The position numbers and the translations under genes are program-made. The notes beneath the pieces are model-generated. The model was not told the origin of the DNA. It saw only the letters and a list, made by a program, of their open reading frames with translations, and did not search any database. From an uncultured bacterium (GTDB lineage Bacteria > Bacillota > Clostridia > Lachnospirales > Lachnospiraceae), in NCBI GenBank assembly GCA_905214855.1, contig CAJMNU010000006.1:1-32920 (forward strand): a stretch of DNA of 32,920 bases, read 5' to 3'. Shown piece after piece: positions 31,104 through 32,920 of this stretch. Position 1 is the first letter of the stretch. Every line of letters begins with the position of its first letter.

Positions 31104-32618
31104 CTACACTTCTGATACTATCTGTATTGTACATCCCGTTTGATCACGAATTCCCTGTAGCTGTAGACCAGCACTCTGTATTCTCTCTATTTTTTCTACA
31201 ATATATTTCGATATTTTTTCACCTGGTACTAAAATAGGGATTCCCGGTGGATACACATAAACAAATTCACCAGATATTTTTTCAACACTCTCTTTCCATG
31301 TTACATATTCTTTTTTATGATAGACAGCTTCCTGTATCGTAAAAGGAGCAGATAATGGACTCTGTTCCTGCAACAAGAGCTCCTGCTGTTCCATGCTGCA
31401 CCAAGTACTCTCTTCTTTTGAAAAACCACTGTGTTCCTTTTTACATTCTTCTTCATCCAAAATCTGCAATGCTGTATTCAGACGCTCCAATCCTTCTCGA
31501 CCATCCATCAACGTCATCAAAGCCAAAACATACTGTTCCTGCTCCATTTCAACTTCTAAATGAAACCGATTTCTTAACTGCTCAGCAAGCCATACACCAT
31601 TTTTTCCTGCTGGCGATGCAGAAATTAAAATTTTAGACGGATCAACATCTACAATGCCATATTTTCCACAGATTTCTTCTCTTTTTGCATCTAACACTTG
31701 TATCTTTTTCAAATTCTTTGTTTTTTTATAAAACCAGTCCAAATTTTGATTCAAATCCTCTAATTTTCTTTTACCATCTGTTTTCATATAAGTAATACAG
31801 CTATCTATTGCTGCCATAAAAACATAAGATGGACTGGAAGACTGATAGATCTGCAAAAAATATTCCAGCATTTCTATATCTACACGGTCAGTGCATACAT
31901 GAAGTATGGCAGTCTGAGTTAAACTAGGAAGTGTTTTATGTAAACTTTGTACGACAAGATCTGCTCCCTGAGACATCGCTGATTCTGGAAAACGATCCGA
32001 AAAAGGAAAATGGGCACCATGTGCCTCGTCTACAATAAGCAATGCGCCATACTGATGGACAATTTGAGCAATACTCTTAATATCCGATACCATTCCATCA
32101 TATGTTGGTGAAACAATACATACAGCAGATACCTGTTCTCCTCTTTCTTTCATTGTTCTCAAAGAGATATCCACACTCTCTGCACTGATACCTCCCTGAA
32201 TCCCCAATTTTTCTAAAATTTGTGGATAAAGATATTCTGTTTTTAAATTTCTGAGGAAAACTGCATGATATGCTGATTTATGGCAGTTCCGTGCCATCAA
32301 AAGATAATCACCAGAAGAAGCACAGGCAGAGATTCCTGCAAGAATCCCTGCACTGCTTCCATTTACCAGAAAATATGTCTTCTTTGCAGCATAAGATTCT
32401 GATGCATCATCCATACAATCTTTTAAAATACCATTTGCATGATGCAGATTGTCAAAACCTTCAATTTCTGTGATATCTATTGCAAATGGATTTCCCATAT
32501 CAGACATAGGTATGCAATCTGTCTGTCTTTTATGTCCGGGCATATGCAGTGGATATGCGTCTGAATTGCTATACTCTTTTAATTTATCCAATAAGCTTTG
32601 CTTTTCTCTTTTTGACAT
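31104..32618 (-). CDS. Orn/Lys/Arg decarboxylase family PLP enzyme (YaaO-like)
   Basis: The 504-residue fold-type I PLP enzyme has YPLHMPGHKR near residue 22, DEAHGAHF at 197-204 and the PLP lysine Lys228 in QSLHKTLPSLTQ. A C-terminal domain with VYPPGIPILVPGE (common in the family) follows. It decarboxylates lysine, arginine or ornithine towards polyamines or for acid resistance; the substrate is not decidable here. At about 500 residues it is the short Firmicutes form that lacks the N-terminal wing domain of the E. coli enzymes. GAGGA precedes the ATG. It heads the holB operon, as yaaO does in B. subtilis. Confidence 0.88.
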   Translation of the reverse strand: MSKREKQSLLDKLKEYSNSDAYPLHMPGHKRQTDCIPMSDMGNPFAIDITEIEGFDNLHHANGILKDCMDDASESYAAKKTYFLVNGSSAGILAGISACASSGDYLLMARNCHKSAYHAVFLRNLKTEYLYPQILEKLGIQGGISAESVDISLRTMKERGEQVSAVCIVSPTYDGMVSDIKSIAQIVHQYGALLIVDEAHGAHFPFSDRFPESAMSQGADLVVQSLHKTLPSLTQTAILHVCTDRVDIEMLEYFLQIYQSSSPSYVFMAAIDSCITYMKTDGKRKLEDLNQNLDWFYKKTKNLKKIQVLDAKREEICGKYGIVDVDPSKILISASPAGKNGVWLAEQLRNRFHLEVEMEQEQYVLALMTLMDGREGLERLNTALQILDEEECKKEHSGFSKEESTWCSMEQQELLLQEQSPLSAPFTIQEAVYHKKEYVTWKESVEKISGEFVYVYPPGIPILVPGEKISKYIVEKIERIQSAGLQLQGIRDQTGCTIQIVSEV

Positions 32619-32710
32619 AGAAACTATCCTCTACTTTTTTACTTGATTCACTTTTTTGCTTTTTTGTCTATTGGGAAATTTTTTCACGAAATTCTTTTGC
32701 TTTTCTTTAC

Positions 32711-32765
32711 AGCAAAAAAAGAAGAGAAATCTCTTATATGAAAGTATAAGAGGTTTCTCTTCTTT
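32711..32765 (-). terminator. Strong terminator after the tRNA pair
   Basis: A 21-bp stem with one mismatch (32745-32765 with 32718-32738, loop 32739-32744) is followed on the minus strand by seven T residues. It begins about 5 bases after the tRNA-Lys 3' end. Confidence 0.85.
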
Positions 32766-32769
32766 AGCC

Positions 32770-32842
32770 TGAGACACCGGGGACTCGAACCCCGGACAAC
32801 TTGATTAAAAGTCAAGTGCTCTACCGCCTGAGCTAGTATCCC
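32770..32842 (-). tRNA. tRNA-Lys (anticodon TTT)
   Basis: The 73-nt cloverleaf is complete: acceptor GGGATAC with GTGTCTC, D-arm GCTCAGGCGGTAGAGC, anticodon stem CTTGA/TCAAG around loop CTTTTAA (anticodon TTT), and T-arm CCGGGGTTCGAGTCCCCGG. The discriminator is A and no CCA is encoded. Confidence 0.95.
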
Positions 32843-32868
32843 ATCTATTTTCCTTTTAAAAAAGGAAA

Positions 32869-32920
32869 TGCCCAAAGTCGGAATCGAACCAACGACACGA
32901 GGATTTTCAGTCCTCTGCTC
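32869..32920 (-). tRNA. tRNA-Phe (anticodon GAA), cut by the window edge
   Basis: The 3' part of a tRNA reads on the minus strand: anticodon stem GAGGA/TCCTC around CTGAAAA (anticodon GAA), T-arm GTTGGTTCGATTCCGAC and acceptor 3' strand ending TTTGGGCA. No CCA is encoded. The 5' acceptor and D-arm lie outside the window. It is 26 bp upstream of tRNA-Lys and probably cotranscribed. Confidence 0.93.

Noticed and set aside
32684..32875. Minus-strand ORF of 63 codons over the tRNA genes
   Set aside because: It reads through tRNA-Lys and the terminator; such frames are common tRNA shadows.

Overview
This window looks like a low-GC, spore-forming Clostridia chromosome, most likely Lachnospiraceae-like. 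The support is the two spore-maturation genes (spmA, spmB), an AbrB-type regulator, a complete type II fatty acid operon using FabK instead of FabI, and a B. subtilis-like yaaO-to-rsmI replication and translation block. The taxonomic call is an inference from gene content. There is no phage, integrase, CRISPR array or intact insertion sequence. The only mobile-element trace is one possible IS200/IS605-type end hairpin near 4690.

Layout. Positions 1-667 are non-coding or nearly so: a 39-codon orphan ORF, 10-bp-phased repeats, a promoter and three hairpins in front of a DUF885-type lipoprotein (668-2509). spmB (2579-3094, +) runs into lrgB tail to tail. On the minus strand a FabT-like MarR regulator, lrgA and lrgB read as one operon (4626 to 3086). 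Then come the c-di-AMP receptor gene darA (+), a MATE transporter, spmA (separated from spmB and on the other strand), and a MarR-MATE operon with three copies of a palindromic operator candidate.

From 20604 down to 9837 (minus strand) lies the fatty acid operon fabH-acpP-fabK-fabD-fabG-fabF-accB-fabZ-accC-accDA, followed by a nitronate-monooxygenase-like flavoprotein. accD and accA are fused. The gene order is the one known from streptococci and lactobacilli. The operon promoter carries a near-perfect FabT box just downstream of its -10 element, although the FabT-like gene sits about 16 kb away, at the head of lrgAB. An abrB-like gene is transcribed divergently.

From 21369 to 25786 there is a sugar-type locus: a secreted DUF5722 protein, a ROK regulator and an MFS transporter. 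From 25934 to 32618 (minus strand) there is an operon-like run: PLP decarboxylase, guanylate-kinase-like protein, holB, ricT, trmN6-like methyltransferase, rsmI and a CmpB-type membrane protein. It follows the B. subtilis yaaO-tmk-(darA)-holB-ricT-yabB-rsmI-abrB order, with a guanylate-kinase-like gene in the tmk place and with the darA and abrB homologues moved elsewhere in this same window. The window ends in a tRNA-Phe/tRNA-Lys pair with a strong terminator.

Nothing here is clearly a new defence or biosynthetic system. The best leads are regulatory: the displaced FabT with its box at the fab promoter, the fabT-lrgAB linkage, the triple palindrome at the MarR-MATE promoter, and the hairpin-rich leader of the lipoprotein gene.
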